NCBI GenBank assembly: GCA_022768865.1
Contig: JALELH010000030.1
Coordinates: forward strand, 1-64,000
Length of the DNA: 64,000 nt
Direction of reading: 5' to 3'
DNA from: Spirochaetia bacterium
GTDB lineage: Bacteria > Spirochaetota > Spirochaetia > Treponematales > Treponemataceae
Position 1 is the stretch's first letter, and every line of letters begins with the position of its first letter. The translations under genes and the position numbers were made by a program. This document shows, piece by piece, positions 20,420 to 28,731 of the stretch. Under the pieces are notes generated by a model. It saw only the letters and a program-made list of their open reading frames with translations, did no database searches and was not told where the DNA came from.

Positions 20420-20449
20420 ATGATAACTCCAAAATGTCTAAAAGGTCAA
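20420..20449 (-). promoter_or_regulatory. Candidate promoter of the 2122-aa protein gene
   Basis: On the minus strand TTGACC (20444-20449) and TATCAT (20420-20425) are 18 bp apart. This predicts a transcript start near 20413 and a leader of roughly 120 nt. The -35 matches consensus at five of six positions. No clear operator or riboswitch is visible in the leader. Confidence 0.5.
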
Positions 20450-20470
20450 ATTTTTTATCTTAAACTGGGG

Positions 20471-20550
20471 GGCGAAAGCCTTGTGCAAAACTTGACGGTA
20501 GAATCTGTAACTTTCGCACCCTCGAACTGCGGTGCAGTTCGTGTAAAGGC
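20471..20550. repeat. Two-stem element, copy C
   Basis: GCGAAAG (20472-20478) pairs with CTTTCGC (20511-20517) across a 32-nt loop (CCTTGTGCAAAACTTG at its start, ending TGTAA). A second hairpin follows: CGAACTGC-GGT-GCAGTTCG at 20523-20541, then TGTAAAGGC. Stem lengths and spacing match copies B, D and E while the arm sequences differ. Confidence 0.7.
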
Positions 20551-20564
20551 TATTTATTTTAAGT

Positions 20565-20679
20565 GGCTAGAACAGCCAGTTCTAAATAGCTAGAACAGCC
20601 TGTCCTTAATGGCTAGAACAGTCTGTGCATAATGGCTCGCACTATGTGTGCATAATGGCTTGCACGGTCTGTGCATAAT
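20565..20679. repeat. 23-bp tandem array, five diverged units
   Basis: Units begin at 20565, 20588, 20611, 20634 and 20657, an exact 23-bp period. They start with GGCTAGAACAG or variants (GGCTCGCACTA, GGCTTGCACGG) and end in TAAT. The arms form dyads (for example TAGAACAG with CTGTxCxTA) that have diverged along the array. It sits between element copies C and D. Confidence 0.85.
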
Positions 20680-20680
20680 C

Positions 20681-20761
20681 GACAAAAGCGTTTGTCACAT
20701 AGATGCCGGTACCTTTTATAACTTTTGTCTCAAGAATTGCATTCGCAATTCTTGTAAAGGC
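20681..20761. repeat. Two-stem element, copy D
   Basis: GACAAAAG (20681-20688) pairs perfectly with CTTTTGTC (20722-20729) over a 33-nt loop containing AGATGCCGGTACC. The second hairpin has a 10-bp stem, CAAGAATTGC and GCAATTCTTG, around ATTC (20731-20754), then TAAAGGC. The arms replace GGC/GCC of copy B by GAC/GTC, a compensating change. Confidence 0.75.
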
Positions 20762-20767
20762 TTTTTA

Positions 20768-20885
20768 GAAAGCCTTGCACAAAACTTGACTGTAGCATTT
20801 GTAACTTTCGCCTCAAGAATTGCATTCGCAATTCTTGTAAAGGCTTTTTAGAAAGCCTTGCGTAAAACTTGACTGTAGCATCTGT
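20768..20885. repeat. Two-stem element, copy E, with a tandem partial copy F
   Basis: An 83-bp unit starts at 20768 (GAAAGCCTTGCACAAAAC) and restarts at 20851 (GAAAGCCTTGCGTAAAAC). In copy E GAAAG pairs with CTTTC (20805-20809) over a 32-nt loop, and the hairpin CAAGAATTGC-ATTC-GCAATTCTTG lies at 20814-20837. Copy F breaks off at about 20885, some 45 bp before the Sir2 start codon, so the element may lie in the Sir2 gene's 5' region. Confidence 0.75.
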
Positions 20886-20931
20886 TTCATTTCGGGTGAC
20901 AATTATTTACTATTGGAGATATAATACCCTT

Positions 20932-21666
20932 ATGGAAGATAAAATTGCGGAATTGCAGGAACTTATTGATAAGTCCGGCAAGATTGTGTTTTTTGGCGGT
21001 GCGGGGGTTTCTACGGAAAGCGGAATCCCGGATTTCAGGAGCGTAGACGGGCTATACAACCAGAAGTGGGACTATCCGCCTGAAACCATAATAAGTGCAT
21101 CTTTTTTTCATAAGAACCCGAAGGAATTTTACCGCTTTTACAGGGAAAAACTTCTTTTAGACGGCATTAAGCCCAATGCAGCACACCTTAAGCTTGCAGA
21201 ACTTGAAAAGGCAGGCAAACTTTCAGGCGTAGTTACACAGAACATAGACGGCCTGCATCAGGCGGCAGGAAGCAAAAAGGTGTGGGAACTACACGGAAGC
21301 GTTTTAAGGAACTACTGCACAAAGTGCGGCAGGTTTTTTGATGCTGACTATATAAAGGAAAATAAAGACAGGGACGGCATTCCGCGCTGCAACGACTGCG
21401 GCAGCATAATAAAGCCTGATGTTGTTTTATACGAAGAACCTTTAAATGACGACGTTGTAAACGGTGCCATTGGCGCCCTTTCCAACACAGACCTTTTAAT
21501 CATAGGCGGAACTTCCCTTTCGGTTTACCCTGCCGCAGGAATGGTCAGGTTTTATAAAGGCAGCAGCATTGTCCTTATAAACCGCGATGAAACCCAGAAC
21601 GACGGCATTGCCACACTGATAATCCACGACAGCATCGGTAAAGTCCTAAGCCAGATTAAGGTTTAA
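20932..21666 (+). CDS. Sir2-family NAD-dependent protein deacylase
   Basis: The 244-aa protein is a single-domain sirtuin of usual bacterial length. It has GAGVSTESGIPDFRS (NAD binding), TQNIDGLH with catalytic His later in WELHGS, two Cys pairs for zinc (CTKCG and CNDCG), and GTSLSVYPAAG. It would remove acetyl or other acyl groups from lysines using NAD+, giving nicotinamide and O-acyl-ADP-ribose. The start MEDKIAELQ was preferred because GGAGA lies about 12 bases upstream and the sirtuin fold begins just after it; the frame extends 21 codons further upstream into repeat DNA. It converges on the APE cluster, two bases from the coiled-coil gene stop. Confidence 0.93.
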   Translation: MEDKIAELQELIDKSGKIVFFGGAGVSTESGIPDFRSVDGLYNQKWDYPPETIISASFFHKNPKEFYRFYREKLLLDGIKPNAAHLKLAELEKAGKLSGVVTQNIDGLHQAAGSKKVWELHGSVLRNYCTKCGRFFDADYIKENKDRDGIPRCNDCGSIIKPDVVLYEEPLNDDVVNGAIGALSNTDLLIIGGTSLSVYPAAGMVRFYKGSSIVLINRDETQNDGIATLIIHDSIGKVLSQIKV

Positions 21667-21668
21667 CA

Positions 21669-22031
21669 TTATTTAAGTGCGGAACGCTGGTTCATTTTTG
21701 CCTTAAGGGATGCAATTTCCTTTTTAAGGCTCTGGGGACTTTCCTTGCCCGCAATGGCAAGTTCGCAGACAGAACTTACGGATGTAATTCTTCCTAAAAC
21801 TTCAGGTTCAAGTTTTGCAGCAAGGATTTCTCTGGATTCTTCTATTGAATCAGCTTCTGCCTTTAAGGCAAGTATTTCTTTCTTTTCTTCTTCAAAACTT
21901 TCGTTCAATATCTGGCACTTTTCTGCAAGAAGTCCCATGTGCTTTTTAATTTCATCAACAATACTTGGTTCCGTCTTCTTTTCTTCTTCTTTTTTAGAAA
22001 AGATATTCTTTATAAGCTCTGCAACTGCCAT
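21669..22031 (-). CDS. Small coiled-coil protein at the end of the APE operon
   Basis: This 120-aa protein has no signal peptide or membrane segment. Residues 10-115 are strongly charged, rich in Glu and Lys and probably helical (EEKKTEPSIVDEIKK, then EEEKKEILALKAEADSIEESREIL), so a coiled coil is likely. The ATG follows directly after the TAA of the ketosynthase gene, with no base between, so translation is probably coupled. I do not recognise the family. Its place as last gene of the run suggests a structural or scaffolding role for the polyketide enzymes, but that is inference only. Confidence 0.7.
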   Translation of the reverse strand: MAVAELIKNIFSKKEEEKKTEPSIVDEIKKHMGLLAEKCQILNESFEEEKKEILALKAEADSIEESREILAAKLEPEVLGRITSVSSVCELAIAGKESPQSLKKEIASLKAKMNQRSALK

Positions 22032-23294
22032 TTAATTGCTCCATTTCTTAAAAATCAATGATGTATTTACTCCGCCGAATGCAAAATTATTTGACATTAC
22101 ATATTCTGCGTCAATCTGCCTTCCGTCTTCCATAATGTAATCTAAAGGCGCACATTCTGCGTCAACTTCCTTAAGGTTCAGGTTTGGATGGAACCAGCCT
22201 TCGTTCATCATGTTTATTGTAAGCCAGGATTCTATGGCACCGCATGCACCCAGAGTGTGGCCTATGTAGCTTTTTGTTGTGCTGATGGGAACTGCACGGT
22301 TAAAGACTTTGTAAACTGCATTGCTTTCTGAAACATCGCCGTGCTGTGTAGCCGTTCCGTGGCCGTTTACATAGGCTACCTGATCGGCAGTAATGCCTGC
22401 ATCCTTTAATGCAAGTTCAAGGGCTATTGCCTGAGTCTGGCTGTTTGGGCTTGTTATGTGGGTTCCGTCCATGTTTGTGCCAAAGCCTGCTACTTCTGCA
22501 TAGATTTTAGCACCCCTGTTTATGGCGTGTTCCAGGTCTTCAAGGATAAAGGTTCCTGCGCCTTCTCCTATTACAAGGCCGTCACGGTTTTTGTCCCATG
22601 CAGCCGGTGTTGCTTCCGGTGTGGAATTCTTTATGCTTGCTGCTCCCATTACATCAAAGATTGCACTGTCTGCAGGTGAAAGTTCATCTGCACCGCCTGC
22701 AATCATTATGTCCTGCCTGCCGTCTGCAATTGCTTCGTAGGAATATCCTATTGCCTGGCTGCCGGAAGTGCATGCTGTATCCGTTACGATTACGCGTCCG
22801 CGTATCTGGTAATAAATGCTTAAGTTGGCGGCACATGTCTGCGGCATGCACTTTATGTAGGTCTGGGAATCTACCTTGCTGAAATCTCCTTTGTCTACGA
22901 TGGAAACCATATCAGACAGGGCCTGCATTGATCCCATGCAGCAGCCGTAAGCAATGCCGGTCCTACCGTTTTTTATTTCTTCTATTGAATTGCCTTCTGC
23001 ATCTAAAAGGCCTGCCATTTTTAAGGCATCTTCTGTTGCAACAAGAGAAAGGAGCCCTACCCTGCCCATGCCGCGGATTTTTTTCCTGGGGAACTTTGGC
23101 AGTTCTTCTGTATAAGGGCATGCAAGTTTTGTGTTCATCTTATCAAGATGATTCCATTCTTCCATGTATTTAATAAGGTTCTTTTTTGCCTTAAGTTTAG
23201 CAAAGGCACTTTCCCATGTGCGTCCTAAGGCAGATACCATGCCTGCGCCCGTAACAACTACGCGTCTTTTTCCGTCTGGTCTTGTAAAGTTCAT
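22032..23294 (-). CDS. apeR: APE beta-ketoacyl-ACP synthase (ApeR-like)
   Basis: The 420-aa protein is a FabF-type ketosynthase with the full Cys-His-His triad: ACTSGS (nucleophile Cys in TDTACTSG), NGHGTATQHGD and YIGHTLGACGA. It would condense malonyl-ACP with an acyl or aryl primer. GGAGG lies about 12 bases before the ATG. It follows the ketoreductase gene by one base. Position at the end of the KS-DH-KR-KS block matches ApeR of proteobacterial aryl-polyene clusters. Compared with housekeeping FabF, the N-terminal 60 residues include an unusual basic stretch (FPRKKIRGMGR). A role as FabF in primary fatty acid synthesis cannot be excluded by sequence alone, but the neighbours argue for APE. 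Confidence 0.85.
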   Translation of the reverse strand: MNFTRPDGKRRVVVTGAGMVSALGRTWESAFAKLKAKKNLIKYMEEWNHLDKMNTKLACPYTEELPKFPRKKIRGMGRVGLLSLVATEDALKMAGLLDAEGNSIEEIKNGRTGIAYGCCMGSMQALSDMVSIVDKGDFSKVDSQTYIKCMPQTCAANLSIYYQIRGRVIVTDTACTSGSQAIGYSYEAIADGRQDIMIAGGADELSPADSAIFDVMGAASIKNSTPEATPAAWDKNRDGLVIGEGAGTFILEDLEHAINRGAKIYAEVAGFGTNMDGTHITSPNSQTQAIALELALKDAGITADQVAYVNGHGTATQHGDVSESNAVYKVFNRAVPISTTKSYIGHTLGACGAIESWLTINMMNEGWFHPNLNLKEVDAECAPLDYIMEDGRQIDAEYVMSNNFAFGGVNTSLIFKKWSN

Positions 23295-23295
23295 G

Positions 23296-24024
23296 CTAGA
23301 TTAAGCCTCCGTTTACAGAAATAACCTGGCGCGTTATGTAGCCTGCTGCTTCTGAAAGCAAAAATACGGCAAGGGCACTTACTTCTTCAGGCTTGCCTGC
23401 ACGCTTCATGGGGATTGTCTGCATTATCATTTCCTGCGGCGCATCCTTTATCATGTCTGTTTCTATCAGGCCCGGTGCTATGCAGTTTACTGTTATTGAA
23501 CGGCTGGCAAGTTCTGTGGCAAGGGCTTTTGTTGCGCCGATGATTCCGGCCTTTGATGCACTGTAATTTGTCTGTCCGCGGTTTCCCATAATTCCGCTTA
23601 CGGATGCTATGGTAATGATTCTGCCTTTCTTTTTTCTGGCCAAGGGCATTACAAGGGGATTAAGCACATTATAAAAACTGTCCAGGTTTGTGTGGACTAC
23701 GCTGTCCCAGTCATCTCCGCTTAATCCTGCAAAGGTGTTGTCTTTTGTAATTCCTGCATTATTGATTATTCCCCATAAGGCACCGTGAACTTCTGTTAAG
23801 GCCTCCAGCTTTGTCCTGCAGTCATTGCGGTCTGTAATGTCAAACTGAATCAGTTCCCCATTGCCGCCTTTTTCCTTTATTTCTTTTAAAAGGCTTTCTG
23901 CTTTTTCTTTTCCGTGGTTATAGTGGCATATTACATAGTAGCCTGCTTTTGCACAGTCTAAGGCAATGGCTCTGCCTATTCCGCCTGAAGCACCTGTTAC
24001 CAGGATTTTTTTATCTTCTTTCAT
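23296..24024 (-). CDS. apeQ: APE 3-ketoacyl-ACP reductase (ApeQ-like, SDR)
   Basis: This 242-aa short-chain dehydrogenase has the TGASGGIG NADPH-binding loop, NNAGIT, the catalytic Ser in ASVSGIMGN and YSASKAG with Tyr and Lys. It would reduce the 3-keto group formed at each chain extension. The start MKEDKKIL was chosen because the ATG five codons upstream overlaps the GGAG that serves this start, nine bases away. It lies 27 bp after the dehydratase gene and one base before the next ketosynthase. The sequence is FabG-like throughout, so only context gives the APE assignment. Confidence 0.87.
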   Translation of the reverse strand: MKEDKKILVTGASGGIGRAIALDCAKAGYYVICHYNHGKEKAESLLKEIKEKGGNGELIQFDITDRNDCRTKLEALTEVHGALWGIINNAGITKDNTFAGLSGDDWDSVVHTNLDSFYNVLNPLVMPLARKKKGRIITIASVSGIMGNRGQTNYSASKAGIIGATKALATELASRSITVNCIAPGLIETDMIKDAPQEMIMQTIPMKRAGKPEEVSALAVFLLSEAAGYITRQVISVNGGLI

Positions 24025-24050
24025 TGAATTATTCTCCATAAATTATCTGA

Positions 24051-24539
24051 TTACCGGTTGATTATGCTTTCCAGGTTTTCTGCCTGCATGACAGTTAATG
24101 TTACTTCTACATCTGCTTCCTGTGATTCAGGTGAAGAAAAGGTTTTGCAGCTGTAGCGGTATATGCCGGATTCTTCATCCCTGTATTCTTCTGCTGCCGT
24201 TACCTTTAGCGTTGTTCCGCAGCTGAAGTTTTCTTTTTTTGCGCTGAAGCCTGTAACGCTAAGAATGCAGCCTGCTTTTGGTTCTATTTTATAAACGCTG
24301 TCGTGAATTCCTGTAAGGGCAGAAATTGCCTGTGCCATAATTTCAAATGTACACCAGGATGGAATTCCGCCCAGTTCTTCTTCGTAAAAAATAAAATCTT
24401 TAGTTACGTCTGTTTCTGCCGTAATGGTATAGTTTTCTACATCGTAGTCAGTTACCCGTGAAAGCAGAAACATTTTTCCTTTGTGGGGAACATAGTTTAT
24501 AAGCTTGTCTTTTTCTATTAAGCGGTTTAATTGATTCAT
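24051..24539 (-). CDS. apeP: APE 3-hydroxyacyl-ACP dehydratase (ApeP-like, hotdog fold)
   Basis: The 162-aa product begins MNQLNRLIEKD and has the hotdog opening YVPHKGKMFLL typical of ApeP/FabZ-like dehydratases (His in PHKGKM), then GGIPSWCTFEIMAQA in the central helix. It would remove water to form each double bond of the polyene. In the studied APE system ApeP acts as a heterodimer with ApeI; both are encoded here. A run of five G residues lies six bases upstream. The ATGA start/stop overlap with the ketosynthase gene supports this start over the longer open frame. An active-site Asp/Glu was not assigned with certainty. Confidence 0.82.
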   Translation of the reverse strand: MNQLNRLIEKDKLINYVPHKGKMFLLSRVTDYDVENYTITAETDVTKDFIFYEEELGGIPSWCTFEIMAQAISALTGIHDSVYKIEPKAGCILSVTGFSAKKENFSCGTTLKVTAAEEYRDEESGIYRYSCKTFSSPESQEADVEVTLTVMQAENLESIINR

Positions 24540-25732
24540 CTTTCCCCCGCAATAAGACAGGCATTTGAACCGCCAAAGGCAAAGGAATTGCTCATGCAGA
24601 TTTTTACTTTCTTGAAGCCTGTGCAATTATCCTTGTCTACAAAATTAAGCTGTGGAATTTCACTGTCTTTCTGGCCATCCCACATTTGCAGCGGAAGCTG
24701 GATTTTTTCTGCATTGCGGTTTTTAACAATGGCTTGAAAACATACGGCAAGTTCAACGGCACTGCCTGCACCAAGTGTATGGCCTGTAAAGGGCTTTGTT
24801 GTGCTTGCAGGAATTTTATAGCTGCCAAAGACTGCATCAACGGCCTTGCTTTCCATTAAGTCGTTTAGTTTTGTTCCCGTTCCGTGAAGGTTTATGTAGT
24901 CTATATCTTCCGGCTTTAGGCCTGCATTATGCAGGGCATTTTTCATGGCTTTTTCTGCACCTGCACCGCTAGGGTCCGGAGACGTCATGTGGTGTGCATC
25001 GGAACTTTCTCCGTAGCCTAAAAGTTCAATGCCTGTAGAAAACAAGTCCTGCCGTGTTAATACAAAGAATGCTGCACCTTCCCCTAAAGTTATGCCGTGG
25101 CGGTTTACGCTGAAAGGGTTTGTAATTTCTGAAGATACTGCTTCAAGGGCACCAAAGCCTAGCAGGACTGTATCTGAAACTAAATCAACACCGCCTGCAA
25201 TTACAGCATCGGCAAGGCCGGAATTAATAAGCTGTGCACCTTTGATTATTGCTTCTGCACTTGAAGAACAGGCTGTACTGAAAGAAAGACATGGTGCTTT
25301 AAGGCTGAACTTTTCCTTTACAAATGTTGAAGGATAGTCTGCACCCTGCATTTCTATTGAATAGTCAGAAGGGAACTTTCCTGTTTCAAAAAATACCTTG
25401 TGGCCTGCAACGGAAAATTCCGTGCCGTTGTCGCAGGAACCGACGCATACAGCAATTCTTTGCGCGCCGTATTTTTCTTTTACAGATTCAACTTCTTTTG
25501 CAATCTGTTCCAGTGCCATTTCCTGTATGCGGTGAATTTTCATGCTGAATCTTGCGGAAGTTGGTTTTAATTTGCTTTCTTCTATCCTTCCGGCAAAAAA
25601 GTCTTCTTCTGATACGGCCTTAACTTTTTTTATTCCGCTCTGGTTTCCTGTTGTTACAGAAGCCCAGAGTTCATCTGCATTAAAGCCTGCACAGGTTATC
25701 ACACCTGGTTTAGAAAGGAAAATATTATTCAT
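24536..25732 (-). CDS. apeO: APE ketosynthase (ApeO-like)
   Basis: The 398-aa ketosynthase has STACSSSAEA (nucleophile Cys), LHGTGTKLND and FTGHTLGAGSA, so all three catalytic residues are present. In the characterised APE pathway ApeO pairs with the chain-length factor ApeC to extend the polyene; a candidate for the partner is at 35611. AGGAG lies six bases before the ATG of MNNIFLSKPG. The start overlaps the stop of the lipoprotein gene (ATGAATAA) and the stop overlaps the dehydratase start (ATGA), so three genes are probably coupled in translation. Assignment as ApeO rather than ApeR rests on gene order. Confidence 0.83.
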   Translation of the reverse strand: MNNIFLSKPGVITCAGFNADELWASVTTGNQSGIKKVKAVSEEDFFAGRIEESKLKPTSARFSMKIHRIQEMALEQIAKEVESVKEKYGAQRIAVCVGSCDNGTEFSVAGHKVFFETGKFPSDYSIEMQGADYPSTFVKEKFSLKAPCLSFSTACSSSAEAIIKGAQLINSGLADAVIAGGVDLVSDTVLLGFGALEAVSSEITNPFSVNRHGITLGEGAAFFVLTRQDLFSTGIELLGYGESSDAHHMTSPDPSGAGAEKAMKNALHNAGLKPEDIDYINLHGTGTKLNDLMESKAVDAVFGSYKIPASTTKPFTGHTLGAGSAVELAVCFQAIVKNRNAEKIQLPLQMWDGQKDSEIPQLNFVDKDNCTGFKKVKICMSNSFAFGGSNACLIAGER

Positions 25733-26360
25733 CACCGGCTCCTGTAAGTGTGTATTCATATCCGCGCAGAAAGTTTTTTATTTCTATAAAGTTCTTTTTT
25801 ATTAATACAGATTCTATTACGGAATGGTCATCCATAATAATGCGCACTTCAGATGCTTCGTCTTTTTCTACAGAAAACGAAAGCTTATGTTTTGAAAGCA
25901 ACTGCGATATTTCTTCCGGCCTGTAATATGCAAGCTGAAAGTCCCATACAATGTATTCTGCCTTTATGTTTTCCGGGAACAGGGCTGAATCAAAGTGAAC
26001 CGAAGTTCCGTTATAGGAAAGTTCGCCAAGGCTTGTGCCAAAGTCATTTAAAATAGAAATATTAAGGCCATCTTTATCTGCCTGAATATAAAGTGGAACG
26101 GAAAACACATTGTCTGCAAAACTGCCCTGAAAAAGCTGAACTTCATCTACAGGGTTTTCTATTTTATCCGTTGTAAGAATATTTACCTTTCTTAAATTTG
26201 TTACATAGACTGCAGGCGTCTGCTTTTCTGCACTGCTGCCCGTTGTTGCACAGGAAGCAAAAAAGGCAGAAGACAGGCAGGAAAGCAGCATAAATTTTAC
26301 AAAGATTTTAAAAAGACCTTTCATAAATGGAAGTTTAAATTTTCTGTATCTTTTTGTCAA
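25725..26360 (-). CDS. APE-associated lipoprotein (DUF3261-like, ApeN position)
   Basis: The 211-aa product carries a basic N-terminus, a hydrophobic stretch and a lipobox-like FASC (Cys about residue 37), so a lipoprotein is expected. The remainder (NILTTDKIENPVDEV... LFQGSFADNVFSVPLYIQAD) reads like the DUF3261 lipoproteins found next to the exporter in aryl-polyene clusters. It probably acts at the outer membrane with the LolA-like protein and MMPL exporter in moving the pigment lipid. The start is a TTG one base after the exporter's stop, with AAAGGGA upstream; an ATG 12 codons in (MKGLFKIF) would still leave a signal peptide and is the main alternative. Confidence 0.7.
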   Translation of the reverse strand: MTKRYRKFKLPFMKGLFKIFVKFMLLSCLSSAFFASCATTGSSAEKQTPAVYVTNLRKVNILTTDKIENPVDEVQLFQGSFADNVFSVPLYIQADKDGLNISILNDFGTSLGELSYNGTSVHFDSALFPENIKAEYIVWDFQLAYYRPEEISQLLSKHKLSFSVEKDEASEVRIIMDDHSVIESVLIKKNFIEIKNFLRGYEYTLTGAGDE

Positions 26361-26361
26361 A

Positions 26362-28731
26362 TTAAGAGTCCCTTTCGTAAAGAACTGAACTTAGCCATGC
26401 TGTAATTAGTCCGGTTAAAATTGCAAGACCCATCAGATGAACAGGCACAAAGGAACTTAAGGCAATGGCACCAAAAGAAACGGCCGTTGTAATAAAAGAC
26501 AGGAATATGGCAAAGGATTCCAGCTTTTTGTTTTCCGGATTTTCTTTTCTTTTCTGCATTTCCGCCATGTAAATTATGTAATCAAGTCCTAAACCAAAGA
26601 CAAGGATTATTCCCGTAATGGAAAAGAATTCCAGGTGGATTCCTGCAATGACATATACTGAACTTACCATAAGGATTACAAGAAGCGGTATGGAAATGAT
26701 TTTTAATGCCTGCTTTAGTTTATAGAAGAACTTTAAAACCATGAAAATGAGAACATAGGCACAGGCAAAGAATTTTAAAATCATCTTTGTAAGCACATCC
26801 ATATCCCGGCTTATGTTCTGAACCTTATTTATATAGAAAACATGACCATTAAACCCGGAAGCAAAATTTTCTGCATCAAAGTTTTCAGGAAGCATAGACG
26901 GCATGATTACGGAATACCACTTTTCATCTATCTGACCAAGCCATGAACTTGAACAGGCTTCCTTTATAAAATCCGGAAAGTCTTCAATTGCAGTATATCG
27001 GTTTTTATTTTCATTCCATTCTGAATCAATTTCTTCTGCTCCGGATTCTTCTTCTCCGATTGTGGCAAGCTGAACTTTCATATCGGGCAAAAGATTTTCG
27101 TAGATTGCCTTGGATTTCTTTTGTTCTTCTATTGACGGAAGAAAATCTGATGTGCAGAAAAGGGAAATGCCGTCTGCTTCTTTCCTTAATGCAGATGCAA
27201 AGTTTTTTTCATTTACTAAAAGTTCATCTGCACTTGCTCCGCTGATTATAAACCAGCCGCGAGGAGCATAGTTTAAAACTTTTGCACTTTCTATCTGGTT
27301 ATTTAACAAACGTCCTTCCATTTTATACAGTCTTGAAAGATCGTTTTTAATATTGCAGCGTTTATAGCCAAGAGCAATGGAAGCAACAGAAAAAACAAAC
27401 ATGGCACTTATGGCAATTCTGCCTGCTATTTTTTTATTATACCAGGCAGGTGTTTTTATGATTTCTGTTCCATAAATGTGCCGCTTATTTTCCGGCGGAA
27501 GTTTAACCAGAGGATAAAGACATACAACAGAAAGGAATGAACTTAAAATGCCGGACAAAGAAAACAATGACATCTGCTTAAGCAATTCAAAAGGCGCAAA
27601 AAATAAGACTGCAAAACAGATTTCTGTTGAAGCAAGGGAAAGTGCAAGGCCGGAAAATAAATAATTTCTTATTTCAGAGCCTGACTTAAGGGATTTGTTG
27701 GACTTCCAGTTTATAAAAAAATGAAGGCTGTAGTCTATGCAGGAGCCGATAAGGGTTGTTCCAAAGACAAGGGTAAGCACATGAATCTTTCCAAAGAAAG
27801 AAATGGTAAAAAGGAAAGCCGTAAGGACAGAAACAGAAACAGAACAAAGTGAAAGAATTACAGGAACTGCTGTCCTGAATACAAAAAGCAGGATTAATAA
27901 AACTGCGGCTAAGGAAACAACAGAAATTAAGGTAATTTCGCGGGAAGCGTTGGTTGAACTTTTATGGCTGTGGAAGGGCGTTCCGGAAAATATAAAACGC
28001 TGTCCGTCTTTTTCATACTCCGAGCAGGCAGAAATAATTTCTGTTATTCCGTTATCCTTGCTTGCAAGGGCGGCGCCTTTTTTGCTTAAAATTCCGCGGA
28101 TCATTACATACCAGCTGCCATTGTATTGCCGGGCAAGAACATTATCTTTAAGGCTTAAGGAAGTTCCTGTAGAAACAATGGAAGAAAGATATTTTTCCAT
28201 TTCCATTTCCGTAAGCAAAAAAGGGTCTTTATCTATATATTCAAGGCTGGTGTATGTAAAAGGACTGTATAGTTTTTCCAGTGCCTTTTCTGAAAAATAG
28301 GCAGCAGGATTATTTTTATCAGCATTTCCGCCATCAATTAAGTTGAAACGGTTTTCAAAAATAAATCTTTCCGTTTCATTTACAACTTCTGAATCCTGAT
28401 AAAGGAAAATTGACTGAATGTTTGTGCTGTCTTTTAGTTTTTCATAAACTTTTGCTGCATTTTCTTTTGCAGAATTAAAGTCCTTATTGCAGGATAAAAT
28501 AAAAACATTCTGACCAGTTGCTTCTGAAAGTTTCTTTTCTGCATCTTCCAGAAATCTGTAGGAAAAACTTTCCGGCAGCATGGTAAATAAATCTGCATCT
28601 ACTTTAAGTGTCTTTTTTGAAAGAATTAAACTGAATAAAAAAAATACAACAACAGCAAAATGAAAAGCAAGCCAGAATAATAAAAAAGACTTATTTGAAA
28701 GTTTATTTAACATCGAAGAAAGTTTTTTCAT
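26362..28731 (-). CDS. MMPL/RND-type exporter of the APE cluster
   Basis: The 789-aa protein has the two-fold MMPL layout: a first membrane helix at about 17-38, a large periplasmic domain (40-270), a five- to six-helix block (about 275-440), a second periplasmic domain and a second helix block ending near the C-terminus. FGTTLIGSCIDYSLHFF and FGLGLDYIIYMAEMQ are the paired TM4-type motifs with Asp for proton coupling. It most likely extracts the aryl-polyene lipid from the inner membrane. The start overlaps the LolA-like gene by 29 bp; GAGG is about 12 bases before the ATG. This corresponds to the ApeM position in described clusters. Confidence 0.85.
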   Translation of the reverse strand: MKKLSSMLNKLSNKSFLLFWLAFHFAVVVFFLFSLILSKKTLKVDADLFTMLPESFSYRFLEDAEKKLSEATGQNVFILSCNKDFNSAKENAAKVYEKLKDSTNIQSIFLYQDSEVVNETERFIFENRFNLIDGGNADKNNPAAYFSEKALEKLYSPFTYTSLEYIDKDPFLLTEMEMEKYLSSIVSTGTSLSLKDNVLARQYNGSWYVMIRGILSKKGAALASKDNGITEIISACSEYEKDGQRFIFSGTPFHSHKSSTNASREITLISVVSLAAVLLILLFVFRTAVPVILSLCSVSVSVLTAFLFTISFFGKIHVLTLVFGTTLIGSCIDYSLHFFINWKSNKSLKSGSEIRNYLFSGLALSLASTEICFAVLFFAPFELLKQMSLFSLSGILSSFLSVVCLYPLVKLPPENKRHIYGTEIIKTPAWYNKKIAGRIAISAMFVFSVASIALGYKRCNIKNDLSRLYKMEGRLLNNQIESAKVLNYAPRGWFIISGASADELLVNEKNFASALRKEADGISLFCTSDFLPSIEEQKKSKAIYENLLPDMKVQLATIGEEESGAEEIDSEWNENKNRYTAIEDFPDFIKEACSSSWLGQIDEKWYSVIMPSMLPENFDAENFASGFNGHVFYINKVQNISRDMDVLTKMILKFFACAYVLIFMVLKFFYKLKQALKIISIPLLVILMVSSVYVIAGIHLEFFSITGIILVFGLGLDYIIYMAEMQKRKENPENKKLESFAIFLSFITTAVSFGAIALSSFVPVHLMGLAILTGLITAWLSSVLYERDS

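Noticed and set aside
20648..20851. Small plus-strand open frame upstream of Sir2
   Set aside because: It lies within the repeat elements; its text is only the translated repeat units (ASRIAFAILVKAF-like) and shows no protein features.
22032..26360. Ordinary fatty-acid synthesis operon
   Set aside because: The two KS, KR and DH genes alone could be fab genes, but lipoprotein, MMPL exporter, LolA-like carrier, aryl ligase, methyltransferase and chain-length-factor-like genes point to an aryl-polyene pathway.
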